The notes: generated from the letters alone by a model not told the origin. Shown: positions 28,115 through 36,737, counted from the stretch's first letter. The stretch: 64,000 nt of DNA from Sphingobacteriaceae bacterium (GCA_002319075.1 NVQB01000001.1:4588001-4652000); one strand, 5' to 3'. Made by a program: numbers and translations.

Positions 28115-28281
28115 CTTAAGGGGTGCTTGATCAGGTTCAAGTTCGAAGTTTTTGGTTTGTAATTTCAAACAAAAAATGAGGAACAAGAAACTAACCAGGC
28201 TGAGATTAAACCCGTTAACAGTAAAATGACCAACATTTACTGTTAAACACCTGATCACGGTAATTCGTGCGGAGGGAAAAC
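28115..28281 (+). ncRNA. TPP (THI-box) riboswitch
   Basis: The conserved core is complete: GGGGTGC at 28120-28126, CTGAGA at 28200-28205, ACCC at 28210-28213, ACCTGATC at 28249-28256, then CACGGTAATTCGTG and CGGAGGG at 28270-28276. This is the thiamine-pyrophosphate sensing element. Two stems enlarge it. The P3 arm carries a hairpin (GTTTTTGGTTTG with CAAACAAAAAA), and a 12-bp hairpin (28214-28225 with 28236-28248) sits in the linker between ACCC and ACCTGATC where short versions have about five bases. The element controls the TonB-dependent receptor downstream, which should fall when TPP is plentiful. Confidence 0.92.
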
Positions 28282-28291
28282 TAATTAAAAG

Positions 28292-28352
28292 TTGACACAC
28301 CCCTGTGTCAATGTATTAATTAACTGGTTAAGCAGGAGCAAATACTCCGCTT
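28292..28352 (+). promoter_or_regulatory. Two hairpins in the receptor leader (possible riboswitch expression platform)
   Basis: TTGACACA-CCCC-TGTGTCAA (28292-28311) is a perfect 8-bp stem. AAGCAGGAG (28330-28338) pairs with CTCCGCTT (28345-28352) with one bulge. Neither is followed by a T-run, so they do not look like an intrinsic terminator. They may modulate ribosome access between the aptamer and the ATG at 28370. Confidence 0.45.
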
Positions 28353-28369
28353 GCCTAAAACACAAAAAA

Positions 28370-30811
28370 ATGAACCACAAAAAAATTGCAAAAACTTTTT
28401 TTGCAACCGCATTGGCTTACTCCATGAGTTCGCATGCACAATCTGTTCTTTCAGGGCAAGTAAAATCAACAAGCGGAGAGCCCGTTCCCTTTGCCGTTGT
28501 TGGAATTAAAAACACGCAGTTGGCTTCTACGGCTAATTCAGATGGCAGTTTTAGTTTTAAAAATCTTAAGAACGATGTCTACATCCTTACAACAAGAAGC
28601 GTGGGTTTTCTTGAAAAAACGGATACGATCACACTTACAGGCGACTTTTCTTTTAGTCCCGTGCTTGTAGAATCGAACAAGCAACTCGATGTGGTAGTAG
28701 TGAATGCCACGCGGGTGGATAAGAACAACGGAATGGCCTACAGCAATGTGGATGCAGAGACTTTAAAAAAGCAAAACCTTGGGCAAGACGCTCCTTACAT
28801 GCTAAATCAGCTGCCTGGAGTTGTTGTAAACTCAGATGCAGGTAATGGTGTTGGATATACGGGACTTAGAATTCGTGGTTCGGATGCAACGCGTATTAAT
28901 GTTACCATAAATGGTGTTCCAGTAAATGATGCAGAGTCGCAGGGAACTTTTTTTGTAAATATGCCTGATTTTGTTTCCAGTGTCAACAATATCCAGGTGC
29001 AGCGTGGAGTAGGGGCCTCAAGCAATGGGGCAGGTGCTTTTGGAGCTAGTATTAATTTTCAGACAAACGACTTAAAAGATAAACCTTATGCAAACGTGAT
29101 CTCTACAGCGGGCTCTTTCGGAACGTTTAGAAATACGCTTGCTGCTGGAACTGGTTTACTAAACAATAAGTTTACACTCGATGCCAGAGCTTCAAATATT
29201 TCCAGCGACGGATACATCGATCGGGCCAAATCAAATTTACAGTCTTATTATATTGCTGCGGGTTATTACGGAAAAAAGTCCGTGCTTAAATTCATAAATT
29301 TTTTGGGACAGGAAAAAACCTACCAGGCCTGGAATTATGTTTTGGAAGATTCAATTAAAAACGGAAACCGCACTTATAATTCCTGTGGCGAATATTACGA
29401 TGCAAATGGTAAAGTGAGATACTATAAGAACGAAACCGATAACTACAAGCAAAATAATTTCCAGTTACATTTTATTCATCAGGTAAATTCAAGAATAAAT
29501 TTCAATATCACCGGCCATTATACCAAAGGAAAAGGATATTACGAGCAATACAAAGAAGATCGTAATCTCGCTGATTACAACATTGCAAACGTTATTACCC
29601 CTAAGCAGGACACGATTTCAAAAACGGATCTCATCCGTCGCTTATGGCTAAATAACGATTTTGCAGGTGGAATTTTTAATTTAAATTATACAGCAAATTC
29701 AAGATTAATATTTACCCTTGGCGGCGGTTATAATACGTATTTTGGCATGCACTATGGAAGGGTAATGTGGGCACAGTATGCAAGTGATTCAGAAATTGAT
29801 CACGAATACTACAAAAACACAGCGAACAAAAATGACGGAAATATTTATCTCAAAACAAATTATAAACCCCTTTCTAATTTAAATGTCTTTGTCGATTTAC
29901 AAATTAGAAAAGTAGACTACCGGTTTTTAGGATTTAACGATACTATAGCGGGAGCTTCGGAATTGAAAATGCAAAGTCAGGCCTACACGTTTTTTAACCC
30001 GAAAATGGGTTTGAGTTATGACCTGAATAAAAATGCAAACCTCTACGCATCTGTTGCAGTTGGTAACAAAGAACCCAATAGAAATGATTTTGTGGAAAGT
30101 ACCCCCTCAAGCCGTCCAAAACACGAGCAACTAGTAGATCTGGAAGCAGGATTAAAATATAATTTTAAAAAATTATATTTTGCGACCAATTTTTATAACA
30201 TGCAATATAAAAATCAACTCGTGTTAAACGGGCAGATTAACGACGTGGGGGCATATACAAGAATAAATGTAGACAAAAGTTTTAGAAGAGGTGCTGAGAT
30301 CGAAGTGAACTACACATTTAACCGATTCGTAAATCTTGGTGGAAACATTGCTCTCTCGCAAAATAAAATTTCGAAGTTTGTAGAATTTATTGATAGCACC
30401 GACGCCGACTACACAGTTTACTCGCAATTTAAAAAAGAATATACTAATACGGATATCTCTTTTTCACCAAACGTGGTATCATCTGTTATGTTAGGCCTCA
30501 GACCTTTAAAAGGTTTGGAAATATCTCTGATCAATAAATATGTGGGCCAACAATTTTTGGATAACACAACTAATTCGAAGAGAAGTATCAGTGCCTACAA
30601 TGTTGTAGACATTCGTGTAAACTACACGATCAAAACAAAAGTTATTCCTGAAATTAGTTTCATGCTTTCGGTATACAATGTGCTGAATAAAAACTATGAA
30701 ACAAATGGCTATACCTATAGTGCTTACACCGATGCTACGCTCTATACAAGCAATTATCTGGCTCCGGCGGCCCCTGTAAATTTTTTGGGTGGTGTAAGTC
30801 TGAAATTCTAA
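28370..30811 (+). CDS. TonB-dependent outer-membrane receptor, TPP-regulated (probable thiamine-compound importer)
   Basis: 813 residues from ATG 28370; an upstream in-frame TTG at 28292 falls inside a leader hairpin and is not a start. After a signal peptide (KTFFATALAYSMSSHAQ) comes a carboxypeptidase-regulatory-like domain (SGEPVPFAVVGIKNTQ, residues about 30-100), then the plug (QLPGVVVNSDAGNGVGYTGL, RGSDATRINVTINGVPVND, VQRGVGASSNGAGAFG), then a 22-strand-type barrel ending in an aromatic residue (GGVSLKF). It takes a substrate across the outer membrane using TonB energy. The TPP riboswitch in front of it points to thiamine or a precursor; Bacteroidota receptors with THI elements are known. 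Confidence 0.92.
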   Translation: MNHKKIAKTFFATALAYSMSSHAQSVLSGQVKSTSGEPVPFAVVGIKNTQLASTANSDGSFSFKNLKNDVYILTTRSVGFLEKTDTITLTGDFSFSPVLVESNKQLDVVVVNATRVDKNNGMAYSNVDAETLKKQNLGQDAPYMLNQLPGVVVNSDAGNGVGYTGLRIRGSDATRINVTINGVPVNDAESQGTFFVNMPDFVSSVNNIQVQRGVGASSNGAGAFGASINFQTNDLKDKPYANVISTAGSFGTFRNTLAAGTGLLNNKFTLDARASNISSDGYIDRAKSNLQSYYIAAGYYGKKSVLKFINFLGQEKTYQAWNYVLEDSIKNGNRTYNSCGEYYDANGKVRYYKNETDNYKQNNFQLHFIHQVNSRINFNITGHYTKGKGYYEQYKEDRNLADYNIANVITPKQDTISKTDLIRRLWLNNDFAGGIFNLNYTANSRLIFTLGGGYNTYFGMHYGRVMWAQYASDSEIDHEYYKNTANKNDGNIYLKTNYKPLSNLNVFVDLQIRKVDYRFLGFNDTIAGASELKMQSQAYTFFNPKMGLSYDLNKNANLYASVAVGNKEPNRNDFVESTPSSRPKHEQLVDLEAGLKYNFKKLYFATNFYNMQYKNQLVLNGQINDVGAYTRINVDKSFRRGAEIEVNYTFNRFVNLGGNIALSQNKISKFVEFIDSTDADYTVYSQFKKEYTNTDISFSPNVVSSVMLGLRPLKGLEISLINKYVGQQFLDNTTNSKRSISAYNVVDIRVNYTIKTKVIPEISFMLSVYNVLNKNYETNGYTYSAYTDATLYTSNYLAPAAPVNFLGGVSLKF

Positions 30812-30824
30812 AAAAACATTCCTT

Positions 30825-30855
30825 AAAAATCCCGGCATCACCGGGATTTTTTTTT
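30825..30855 (+). terminator. Intrinsic terminator after TonB-dependent receptor
   Basis: AATCCCGG-CATCA-CCGGGATT followed by a run of nine T's, starting about 14 bases after the stop codon. A textbook intrinsic terminator. Confidence 0.9.
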
Positions 30856-30871
30856 CACCCTGCAAACATAA

Positions 30872-31072
30872 TTGGGAATTTTATACCTATTCAGAAACTA
30901 TTCATTACCCGGAATTTGCAATAAATCGTATTTTGCAGGATTAAACTATGAACCTCTGAACGCGAAGTTTAAAACATACTTGAAAAAGATAGGACTACTA
31001 GGATTTGTATTTTTCCTTTTGAAAGGCATTGCCTGGCTTTTTATTTTTTATTTTGTAAAAAGTAAACTTTGA
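30872..31072 (+). CDS. Small single-pass membrane protein, start uncertain
   Basis: The frame gives 66 residues from a TTG at 30872, but only the last 40 look like protein: AKFKTYLKKIGLLGFVFFLL followed by KGIAWLFIFYFVKSKL. This basic-hydrophobic pattern resembles tiny one-helix proteins found beside other genes in Bacteroidota. The real start is probably downstream of 30872 (a CTG at 30956 opens the homologous part; the only ATG nearby, 30948, is out of frame). A clear terminator follows at 31107. Confidence 0.4.
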   Translation: MGILYLFRNYSLPGICNKSYFAGLNYEPLNAKFKTYLKKIGLLGFVFFLLKGIAWLFIFYFVKSKL

Positions 31073-31106
31073 ATTTACCTTATAAATGGTTAGCAGATAA
31101 ATTATC

Positions 31107-31146
31107 AAAAAAAAAGTCCCGGAAAATAATTTCCAGGACTTTTTTA
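31107..31146. terminator. Bidirectional intrinsic terminator
   Basis: AAAAAGTCC-C-GGAAA, a short ATAA loop, then TTTCC-A-GGACTTTTTT. A-run before and T-run after make it work for the plus-strand small ORF and for the minus-strand START-like gene ending at 31162. Confidence 0.85.
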
Positions 31147-31161
31147 TAGATTGCACTGCGA

Positions 31162-32256
31162 TTAGTAAATCGAGCCGATCACCTGCATTAACTTTTCAAT
31201 CTGGCTGTGCCATAAAAGTTTAGAAGATTCTCTGTCGCTAACTGAATCCGCAAAATCAGTAATAATTAAAGAAATATCATTTGTAAGATCATCACGTTGA
31301 ATTTTAAACTCAAAATAACTTCCATCGGTCTTATCTACCCATTGGAAACGAACCAATTGCAAATCTATTGTTTTAAGTAAACGTGCTTGCTGCAATTGAT
31401 CTTCCCAGATAAAAGTATAAATGCCATTACGAATATTTAAATCATCGCAAAACCATTCAGAAAGTCCACTTGGTGTCGACAAGAATTCATATAACATCTC
31501 CGCAGAGGAATGTACAACAAATTCTAATTCAAATTTTCCATTTGGTTCTTTCTCTGGTTTTATTGCATAAGAATCTGTTTTTTTAATCGGATTCGTTATA
31601 GAGTGAGATATAGAAGCAATTTTCGATGCTGAAATTTCGTGCTTTGCCTTTACAGGTATGGTATTTGTTATGGCTAAAACTTCAGTTGACTTTTTCTCAG
31701 CCAATTGTTTTTTAGTAGCGATAGCTGTTGCAACTTCTGCTTTTCTTAATTTTTCATCGGCCGCAGCACCTTCCTTCTTTGCAACTGGCGCACTAATTGA
31801 CGGGGTTTTCCCTGATGTTGCAGCGCTTGTTCCGTTAACTTTCGCGGCTGTTTTCTTAACCGGTAATGTAGGTTCTTTACTACCTGACTTTGAAGGTTTC
31901 GTAACAGCAATCACTCCTTTGGGGGATGCTTTTTTGCTCTCAACTTTCTTAACCACCGCTTTTTTTGATCCTTTAGAGCTATGGTCAGCTTTTTTTGCAA
32001 TTTCTTTAGGCTTATTAGTTTTAACAGCAGCTTTGGGTTTTGATGCTTTTACCGGAGTACTTTTTGTAGGTTTAGCAGCCTTAACACCTGTTTTTTTAAC
32101 AACTGGTTTCGCTTTTTTTGCATTTATAGGCTTAGAAGTTTTAGCAGCATTTTTAGTCGGAGCAGGTTTGGTCGAACCTTTTTTCAAAGCCTTTTTATCC
32201 GCGGTCTTTTTTCCAGCGTTTTTTGACTTTTCTTTATCCTTTTTCTTTTTCGACAT
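31162..32256 (-). CDS. START-like domain protein with long histone-H1-like basic N-terminal tail
   Basis: 364 residues from ATG 32256; 15 more codons from a TTG at 32301 add non-conserved residues and are not used. Residues 1-240 have no predicted fold: a low-complexity chain of Lys, Ala, Pro, Ser and Thr with repeated 'KPxKxxxKK' and 'AKKT/AKKA' motifs, like histone H1 or AlgP-type tails. Residues about 241-364 form a START-like (SRPBCC, START_2) domain: FELEFVVHSSAEMLYEFLST, PSGLSEWFCDDLNI, FIWEDQLQQARLL, RFQWVDKTDGSYFEFKI, and KLLWHSQIEKLM. Stand-alone START_2 proteins in Bacteroidota are about 130 residues, so the tail is an addition. It may bind DNA or RNA. Role unknown. Confidence 0.8.
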   Translation of the reverse strand: MSKKKKDKEKSKNAGKKTADKKALKKGSTKPAPTKNAAKTSKPINAKKAKPVVKKTGVKAAKPTKSTPVKASKPKAAVKTNKPKEIAKKADHSSKGSKKAVVKKVESKKASPKGVIAVTKPSKSGSKEPTLPVKKTAAKVNGTSAATSGKTPSISAPVAKKEGAAADEKLRKAEVATAIATKKQLAEKKSTEVLAITNTIPVKAKHEISASKIASISHSITNPIKKTDSYAIKPEKEPNGKFELEFVVHSSAEMLYEFLSTPSGLSEWFCDDLNIRNGIYTFIWEDQLQQARLLKTIDLQLVRFQWVDKTDGSYFEFKIQRDDLTNDISLIITDFADSVSDRESSKLLWHSQIEKLMQVIGSIY

Positions 32257-32323
32257 ACTGTAAAATTTTGTGAAATATATAGAAAAATTCCTACAAAGCA
32301 AATTAAAAGCTTAAAATAAATGT

Positions 32324-32355
32324 TTTGGCGATTATGCACGAATGTTTTATATTTG
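32324..32355 (+). promoter_or_regulatory. tRNA promoter TTTG-N20-TATATTTG
   Basis: TTTG at 32324-32327, 20 bases, then TATATTTG at 32348-32355: an exact Bacteroidota -33/-7 pair. The tRNA begins 12 bases after the -7 element, so the leader is very short. Confidence 0.75.
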
Positions 32356-32367
32356 CAGCCCGAAAAC

Positions 32368-32441
32368 GGCGGGATAGCTCAGATGGTTAGAGCGCAGGAT
32401 TCATAACCCTGAGGTCTCGAGTTCAACTCTCGATTCCGCTA
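32368..32441 (+). tRNA. tRNA with anticodon CAT, probably elongator tRNA-Met
   Basis: A full cloverleaf: acceptor GGCGGGA with TTCCGCT (two G-U pairs), D arm GCTC-AGATGGTTA-GAGC, anticodon arm CAGGA-TTCATAA-CCCTG with anticodon CAT, variable loop AGGTC, T arm TCGAG-TTCAACT-CTCGA, discriminator A. CCA is not fully encoded. The anticodon stem lacks the three G-C pairs of initiator tRNA. A lysidine-modified tRNA-Ile2 also carries CAT in DNA and is not fully excluded. The A31-C39 position is a mismatch. Confidence 0.92.
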
Positions 32442-32445
32442 CAAT

Positions 32446-32480
32446 AAACCCTTGAAGATTAGATCTTTAAGGGTTTTTTT
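32446..32480 (+). terminator. Intrinsic terminator after the tRNA
   Basis: AAACCCTT pairs with AAGGGTTT across an inner GAAGAT/ATCTTT stem, followed by a T-run (TTTTTTTT). It starts 5 bases after the tRNA. Confidence 0.85.
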
Positions 32481-32603
32481 TATGTGATTTATGCCTGAAA
32501 TTGGCAGCTACACTAAATGTCTTTTGAAAGCGATAAAAGCAAAAAAACTCATTAAATACCTTTAAATGAGTTAGTTATAAGTTAATTTCTTCGAAAAGGA
32601 ATT

Positions 32604-33239
32604 TTAGATCAGCTCGGCTATTTTAACTTTTGATTCCGCACTTACAAGAATGTTGTTGCGGTTAATCCAGTCATTAATGCCTTGTGCGAAATTTTCACGG
32701 TACCGAATATGCTCTAATTTTATAGCGACAGTTTTACGGTTCTTTTTTACAAAATAAAAAATATCGTGTCTGAATTCAATGATCATAATTTCCGAAGCAA
32801 AAACTTTGGTGAATTTGCTTTCAACAATTAATAGATAGTTAGCGTAAATATTAACGAAACATAGACCCTTTTTATATTTCAAATAAAGAATACTTGCTTC
32901 AGTAGCTGCAACAATAATACAAATAGGATAGAACAGTTTCACACTGCTGCGTGAAAAATAAAGTAACAAAGCAAAAGCAACAAAAATGCTGATTTTTAAT
33001 GAACGAAACATAATGAACTTACTGGTGAAATACGGATAACGCTGCACTGGCAAAGATGCCTTGTAGCTGGCGTTGAGGTACTCGTAACAACTAAGAAATA
33101 TGTATGCTAAACCCACCAGGCTTTGCACGCCAAGTAGTTCTTTCCAATTTAACCAGGTATAAAAAAAATTAAAGGCCGAAAGAAAAACGATCGCCACTAA
33201 AATAAGATTCTTTCCAATGGAAGCCAGTGCAGAGTTCAT
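32604..33239 (-). CDS. Membrane protein of unknown function with C-terminal YcxB-like part
   Basis: 211 residues from ATG 33239; an earlier in-frame start at 33269 adds MYIYIANTKI, which sits in a promoter-like region. Four hydrophobic segments lie between residues about 8 and 120, the last ending before YLKYKKGLCFVNIYAN. The remaining 90 residues are soluble and beta-rich with a final helix (FYFVKKNRKTVAIKLEHI, FAQGINDWINRNN), similar in layout to YcxB/PH-like membrane proteins. No catalytic motif. Function not recognised. Confidence 0.6.
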   Translation of the reverse strand: MNSALASIGKNLILVAIVFLSAFNFFYTWLNWKELLGVQSLVGLAYIFLSCYEYLNASYKASLPVQRYPYFTSKFIMFRSLKISIFVAFALLLYFSRSSVKLFYPICIIVAATEASILYLKYKKGLCFVNIYANYLLIVESKFTKVFASEIMIIEFRHDIFYFVKKNRKTVAIKLEHIRYRENFAQGINDWINRNNILVSAESKVKIAELI

Positions 33240-33319
33240 AATTTTGGTATTAGCTATGTAAATATACAAAAAAAGTACATGCTAAGTAATTATTGTAAAA
33301 TTGAACAGATCTTCCTCTA

Positions 33320-33334
33320 ACGTAGTAACTACGT
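33320..33334. repeat. Short palindrome ACGTAGT-A-ACTACGT
   Basis: A perfect 7-bp inverted repeat with a single-base centre in the divergent region between the membrane protein gene and the BatA-type gene. It may be a protein-binding site; nothing else supports this. Confidence 0.3.
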
Positions 33335-33411
33335 GCCCCTGGCGAAATCTTTCTTAAATTATCCTAAAGGGTGTTTGTGCAACCGCGATCAAATTAGTAT
33401 TTTTATGATCT

Positions 33412-35463
33412 ATGACGTTTGTTTCTCCCTTGTTTTTGTGGGCTTTAGCGGCAATCGCTGTACCTGTTATCATTCATTTATTTAATTTCAGAAAATACAA
33501 AGTTGTTTATTTCAGCAATGTTAAATTTTTAAAGGAACTTCAGCAGGAAAGTAAATCTAAATCGCGTTTAAAGGAACTTCTTATACTTGCTGCACGCTGC
33601 CTGGCAATCGCCTGTTTGGTATTCGCATTTAGTCAACCTGTTATTCCCGATAAAAACAATCCGGTAAAAAACGCCGGAGCAAATGCCATTAGTATTTACA
33701 TTGATAATTCCTTCAGCATGGAAAATGTAAACAAGCAGGGCCCTTTATTGGAACTTGCTAAAACCCATGCAAAAGAAGTAGTGAATGTTTTTGGCAATGC
33801 AGATAAATTTCAAATTATCACAAATGACTTTGAAGGACGGCACCAGCGTTTTCATAGTAAGGAAGATGCACTCAATGTGCTGGAGGAAATTAAAATTTCT
33901 TCGGCAATAAGGGATTTGAGTGACGTTTTGAAACGTCAATCGGATTTTCTGAATAATTCCAATCTTATAAATAAAAAGATTTATGTTTTTTCGGATGCGC
34001 AAAGCTCAACGTTTAATCTCGCTAAAATTCAACCGGATACTTCTATTTTAACGACGCTGGTTCCTCTGGTAGCCAACCAGGTAAACAACGTCTTTTTAGA
34101 TACTTGTTGGTTTGAATCGCCGCTGCAACAAAAAGGATTTATTCAAAAACTCCATGCAAAAGTGGTTAATAACGGAAATACGACCATACATGTTTCGTCA
34201 GCCAAATTATTTTTGAATAAACAGCAAATTGCTATTGCTACTTTTTCTTTAGAACCCAATTCTCAAACCGAAATTAAATTTACCTTCGAGTGTAAACAAA
34301 GCGGACTAAATTACGGCTCCATCAAAATTGAGGATTATCCGGTAACTTTCGACGACGAATTGTTTTTTGCCTTCAACTCTAAAGTAAATATTGCGGTAAG
34401 CCTCATCAATGGCCGGGAGCAAAACCCCGTTAATTCCTTTTCATCACTTTTTAAAAATGATAGTCTCTTCAACTTTACTTCTTTTTCCGAGCAGACTATC
34501 GATTATACTGCTTTTAAAACAAGCGATGTTATTATTCTCAATCAATTGGCAGAACTCAGCAGCGGTCTGGTTTCAGAGCTGGTAAAATTTTCAAATAAAG
34601 GTGGAGCTCTTGTTTTAATTCCTTCGCAAAAATCAACTATAGCCTCTTACAATCTTGCCCTTAGTTCATTGAAACTGCCTGCACTTGTTGCTTTAGATAG
34701 CAGTACTGTAAAAACAGATAAGATTGAATTAGCTTCTAAATTTTACGATGGGGTTTTTGAAAAAAATGAAGATCGTCTGAATTTACCCGTAGTTACAAAA
34801 CATTATTCGCTGGCTAAAACAAGTCGCAGCGATTTTGAGCCCATCTTGTCTTTACAAAACAACGAGGTGTTTTTAGGAAGAGCAAGATTTGGAAACGCAG
34901 TCCTTTATTTGTTTTCAGCACCGCTCAACGAGTCTTCTACCAATTTTAATAAACACGCTTTATTTGTGCCTACCTTTTACCAGGTTTGTTTCAACAGTTT
35001 AAAATCGGCGCCTTTATTTTATCAAACGAGTTCTAATGTTGTAGTTAATTTAAAAAATGCGGGAAATATGACCGAGCAGCCTCCGCATATTAAAAAGGCA
35101 GATAATACGCTCGATGTAATTCCCGAGATGCGCATCATAAATAACGGCGTATTCCTTTATACACAGCGACAAATAGGTACTCCCGGATTTTATGAAGTAA
35201 GTCATAAGGGCCAGGTTTTACTACCGATGGCATTTAATTACTCACGTAAAGAATCTGATTTAAAATGTTATTCTGACGACGAACTAACAAAACTTCTTTC
35301 AGAAAAAGGGTGGAAGTCGGTGAGCCTTATTAACGATACACAGACCGATATCTCTAAACAAATTTTGCTTGGTGCTGAGGGAAAAAAATTATGGAAATTA
35401 TTTATAATTTTGACCCTGCTATTTATCGCATTGGAAGTAGCATTATTACGGTTATTAAAATAA
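33412..35463 (+). CDS. BatA-type double-transmembrane protein with VWA-like domain
   Basis: 683 residues. The N-terminus is the BatA/TIGR02226 signature: FVSPLFLWALAAIAVPVIIH, then LFNFRKYKVVYFSNVKFLKE, then a second helix (LILAARCLAIACLVFAFSQP). A von Willebrand A-like segment follows from about residue 88 (AISIYIDNSFSM, with the DxSxS-type metal motif as DNSFS), a long periplasmic beta-rich middle, and a final membrane helix (FIILTLLFIALEVALLRLLK). Such proteins are common and essential-looking in Bacteroidota, but their role is unproven. Dihydroorotase-like gene starts 7 bases later. Confidence 0.85.
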   Translation: MTFVSPLFLWALAAIAVPVIIHLFNFRKYKVVYFSNVKFLKELQQESKSKSRLKELLILAARCLAIACLVFAFSQPVIPDKNNPVKNAGANAISIYIDNSFSMENVNKQGPLLELAKTHAKEVVNVFGNADKFQIITNDFEGRHQRFHSKEDALNVLEEIKISSAIRDLSDVLKRQSDFLNNSNLINKKIYVFSDAQSSTFNLAKIQPDTSILTTLVPLVANQVNNVFLDTCWFESPLQQKGFIQKLHAKVVNNGNTTIHVSSAKLFLNKQQIAIATFSLEPNSQTEIKFTFECKQSGLNYGSIKIEDYPVTFDDELFFAFNSKVNIAVSLINGREQNPVNSFSSLFKNDSLFNFTSFSEQTIDYTAFKTSDVIILNQLAELSSGLVSELVKFSNKGGALVLIPSQKSTIASYNLALSSLKLPALVALDSSTVKTDKIELASKFYDGVFEKNEDRLNLPVVTKHYSLAKTSRSDFEPILSLQNNEVFLGRARFGNAVLYLFSAPLNESSTNFNKHALFVPTFYQVCFNSLKSAPLFYQTSSNVVVNLKNAGNMTEQPPHIKKADNTLDVIPEMRIINNGVFLYTQRQIGTPGFYEVSHKGQVLLPMAFNYSRKESDLKCYSDDELTKLLSEKGWKSVSLINDTQTDISKQILLGAEGKKLWKLFIILTLLFIALEVALLRLLK

Positions 35464-35470
35464 AAACGGC

Positions 35471-36736
35471 ATGAATATTTTAATTAAGGACGCAACAATC
35501 ATCTCAACAAACAGTTCGTTGAATACTAAAGTAATGGATCTTTTGATTGAGGGTGGTGTTATTGTAGAGATAAAAAAGAACATCAATCCCAAAGCAAATG
35601 TAAAGGTGATTGAAGAAAAAGGGTTACACGTTTCAGCCGGCTGGATAGATATGCAGACCGTAAGCTGCGATCCGGGATTTGAATTCAAAGAAAATCTTGA
35701 CACACTTATTAAATGTGCATCATCTGGTGGATTTACCGCAGTATGCGTTCACAATTACAATCAACCCGCACTGCACAATAAAAGTCAGATAGAGTACCTG
35801 ATAAACAGTACACGAAATAAAGTTGTGGATGTTTTACCTTTTGGAACTATTACAATTGATGGAAAGGGAAAAGACATGGCGGAAATGTATGACATGAAAA
35901 TGTCAGGGGCCATGGCTTTCAGCGATTACAAAAATCCTATTAAGGATGCAGGGATGGTAATGCGGGCTTTGCAGTATGCCGGAGGTATCGATTCCTTGAT
36001 TATTACACATTGTAACGATGAAAGTATTTCTCAGGGCGGACAAATGAATGAGGGTGAAACTGCAACTGCTCTTGGTTTAAAAGGCATGCCCGCGCTTGCC
36101 GAAGAGTTAATGATTCAGAGAAATCTGTCTATTGCAGAGTATACTGAAGGTAAATTACATATTCCAACCATTAGCACTAAAGGAAGTGCAGAGCTGATTA
36201 AGAAAGCCAAAGCCAATGGAGTGAATGTAACTTGCGGAGTAGCTGCGGTAAATCTCTTTCTCGATGATTCGGCTTTAAAAGAATTTGATACTAACTATAA
36301 ATTAGATCCACCTTTAAGAACTAAGAAAGATGTGCAGGCTTTACGCAATGCCGTTGAAAGTGGAATTATTGACGTGATTGTAAGCGATCATTTACCACAG
36401 GACATAGAGAGTAAAGAGTTAGAATTTGATCATGCCGATATGGGGATGATAAATCTACAAACCGCGTTTAACTGTGCGCTTGAAGGCCTTAAAGAAAAAG
36501 GTATTGAAAGCATCGTTCGTGCCTTCACAACCAATCCAAGGGCAATTTTGGGAATGGATGAAGTAGAAATAAAAGAAGGGAATGAAGCTAATCTTACTCT
36601 ATTTACGCTAAGCGATCAAACTACCTTGACAGAGCGAACTAATAATTCGCGCTCGCGCAACTCTCCGTTTTTAGGACAAAGTCTTAAAGGAAAAGTTATT
36701 GGAATTTTGAATGGAAGTAAAAGTTTCTTTAACTAA
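35471..36736 (+). CDS. Dihydroorotase homologue lacking the HxH metal site (pseudo-dihydroorotase)
   Basis: 421 residues, amidohydrolase fold. Where active dihydroorotases have D-M-H-V-H-L-R-E-P-G, this protein reads DMQTVSCDPG (residues 60-69): both metal-binding histidines and the substrate-binding arginine are replaced (Gln62, Val64, Cys66). The later ligand-region motifs are partly kept (ITHCNDESIS; VSDHLPQDIESKE). Bacteroidota often carry such a second, HxH-less PyrC; in other bacteria inactive copies act as structural partners of aspartate transcarbamoylase. Catalysis is therefore unlikely, and a scaffolding role is inference. It is probably translated with the BatA-type gene. Confidence 0.85.
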   Translation: MNILIKDATIISTNSSLNTKVMDLLIEGGVIVEIKKNINPKANVKVIEEKGLHVSAGWIDMQTVSCDPGFEFKENLDTLIKCASSGGFTAVCVHNYNQPALHNKSQIEYLINSTRNKVVDVLPFGTITIDGKGKDMAEMYDMKMSGAMAFSDYKNPIKDAGMVMRALQYAGGIDSLIITHCNDESISQGGQMNEGETATALGLKGMPALAEELMIQRNLSIAEYTEGKLHIPTISTKGSAELIKKAKANGVNVTCGVAAVNLFLDDSALKEFDTNYKLDPPLRTKKDVQALRNAVESGIIDVIVSDHLPQDIESKELEFDHADMGMINLQTAFNCALEGLKEKGIESIVRAFTTNPRAILGMDEVEIKEGNEANLTLFTLSDQTTLTERTNNSRSRNSPFLGQSLKGKVIGILNGSKSFFN

Positions 36737-36737
36737 A

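Noticed and set aside
28292-28369. TTG start for the TonB-dependent receptor
   Set aside because: It lies inside a leader hairpin and encodes a non-signal sequence; ATG 28370 opens a good signal peptide.
31658-32263. A 201-residue plus-strand frame opposite the START-like gene
   Set aside because: Low-complexity Ala/Phe/Leu product from antisense Lys/Ala codons; no start context or homology.
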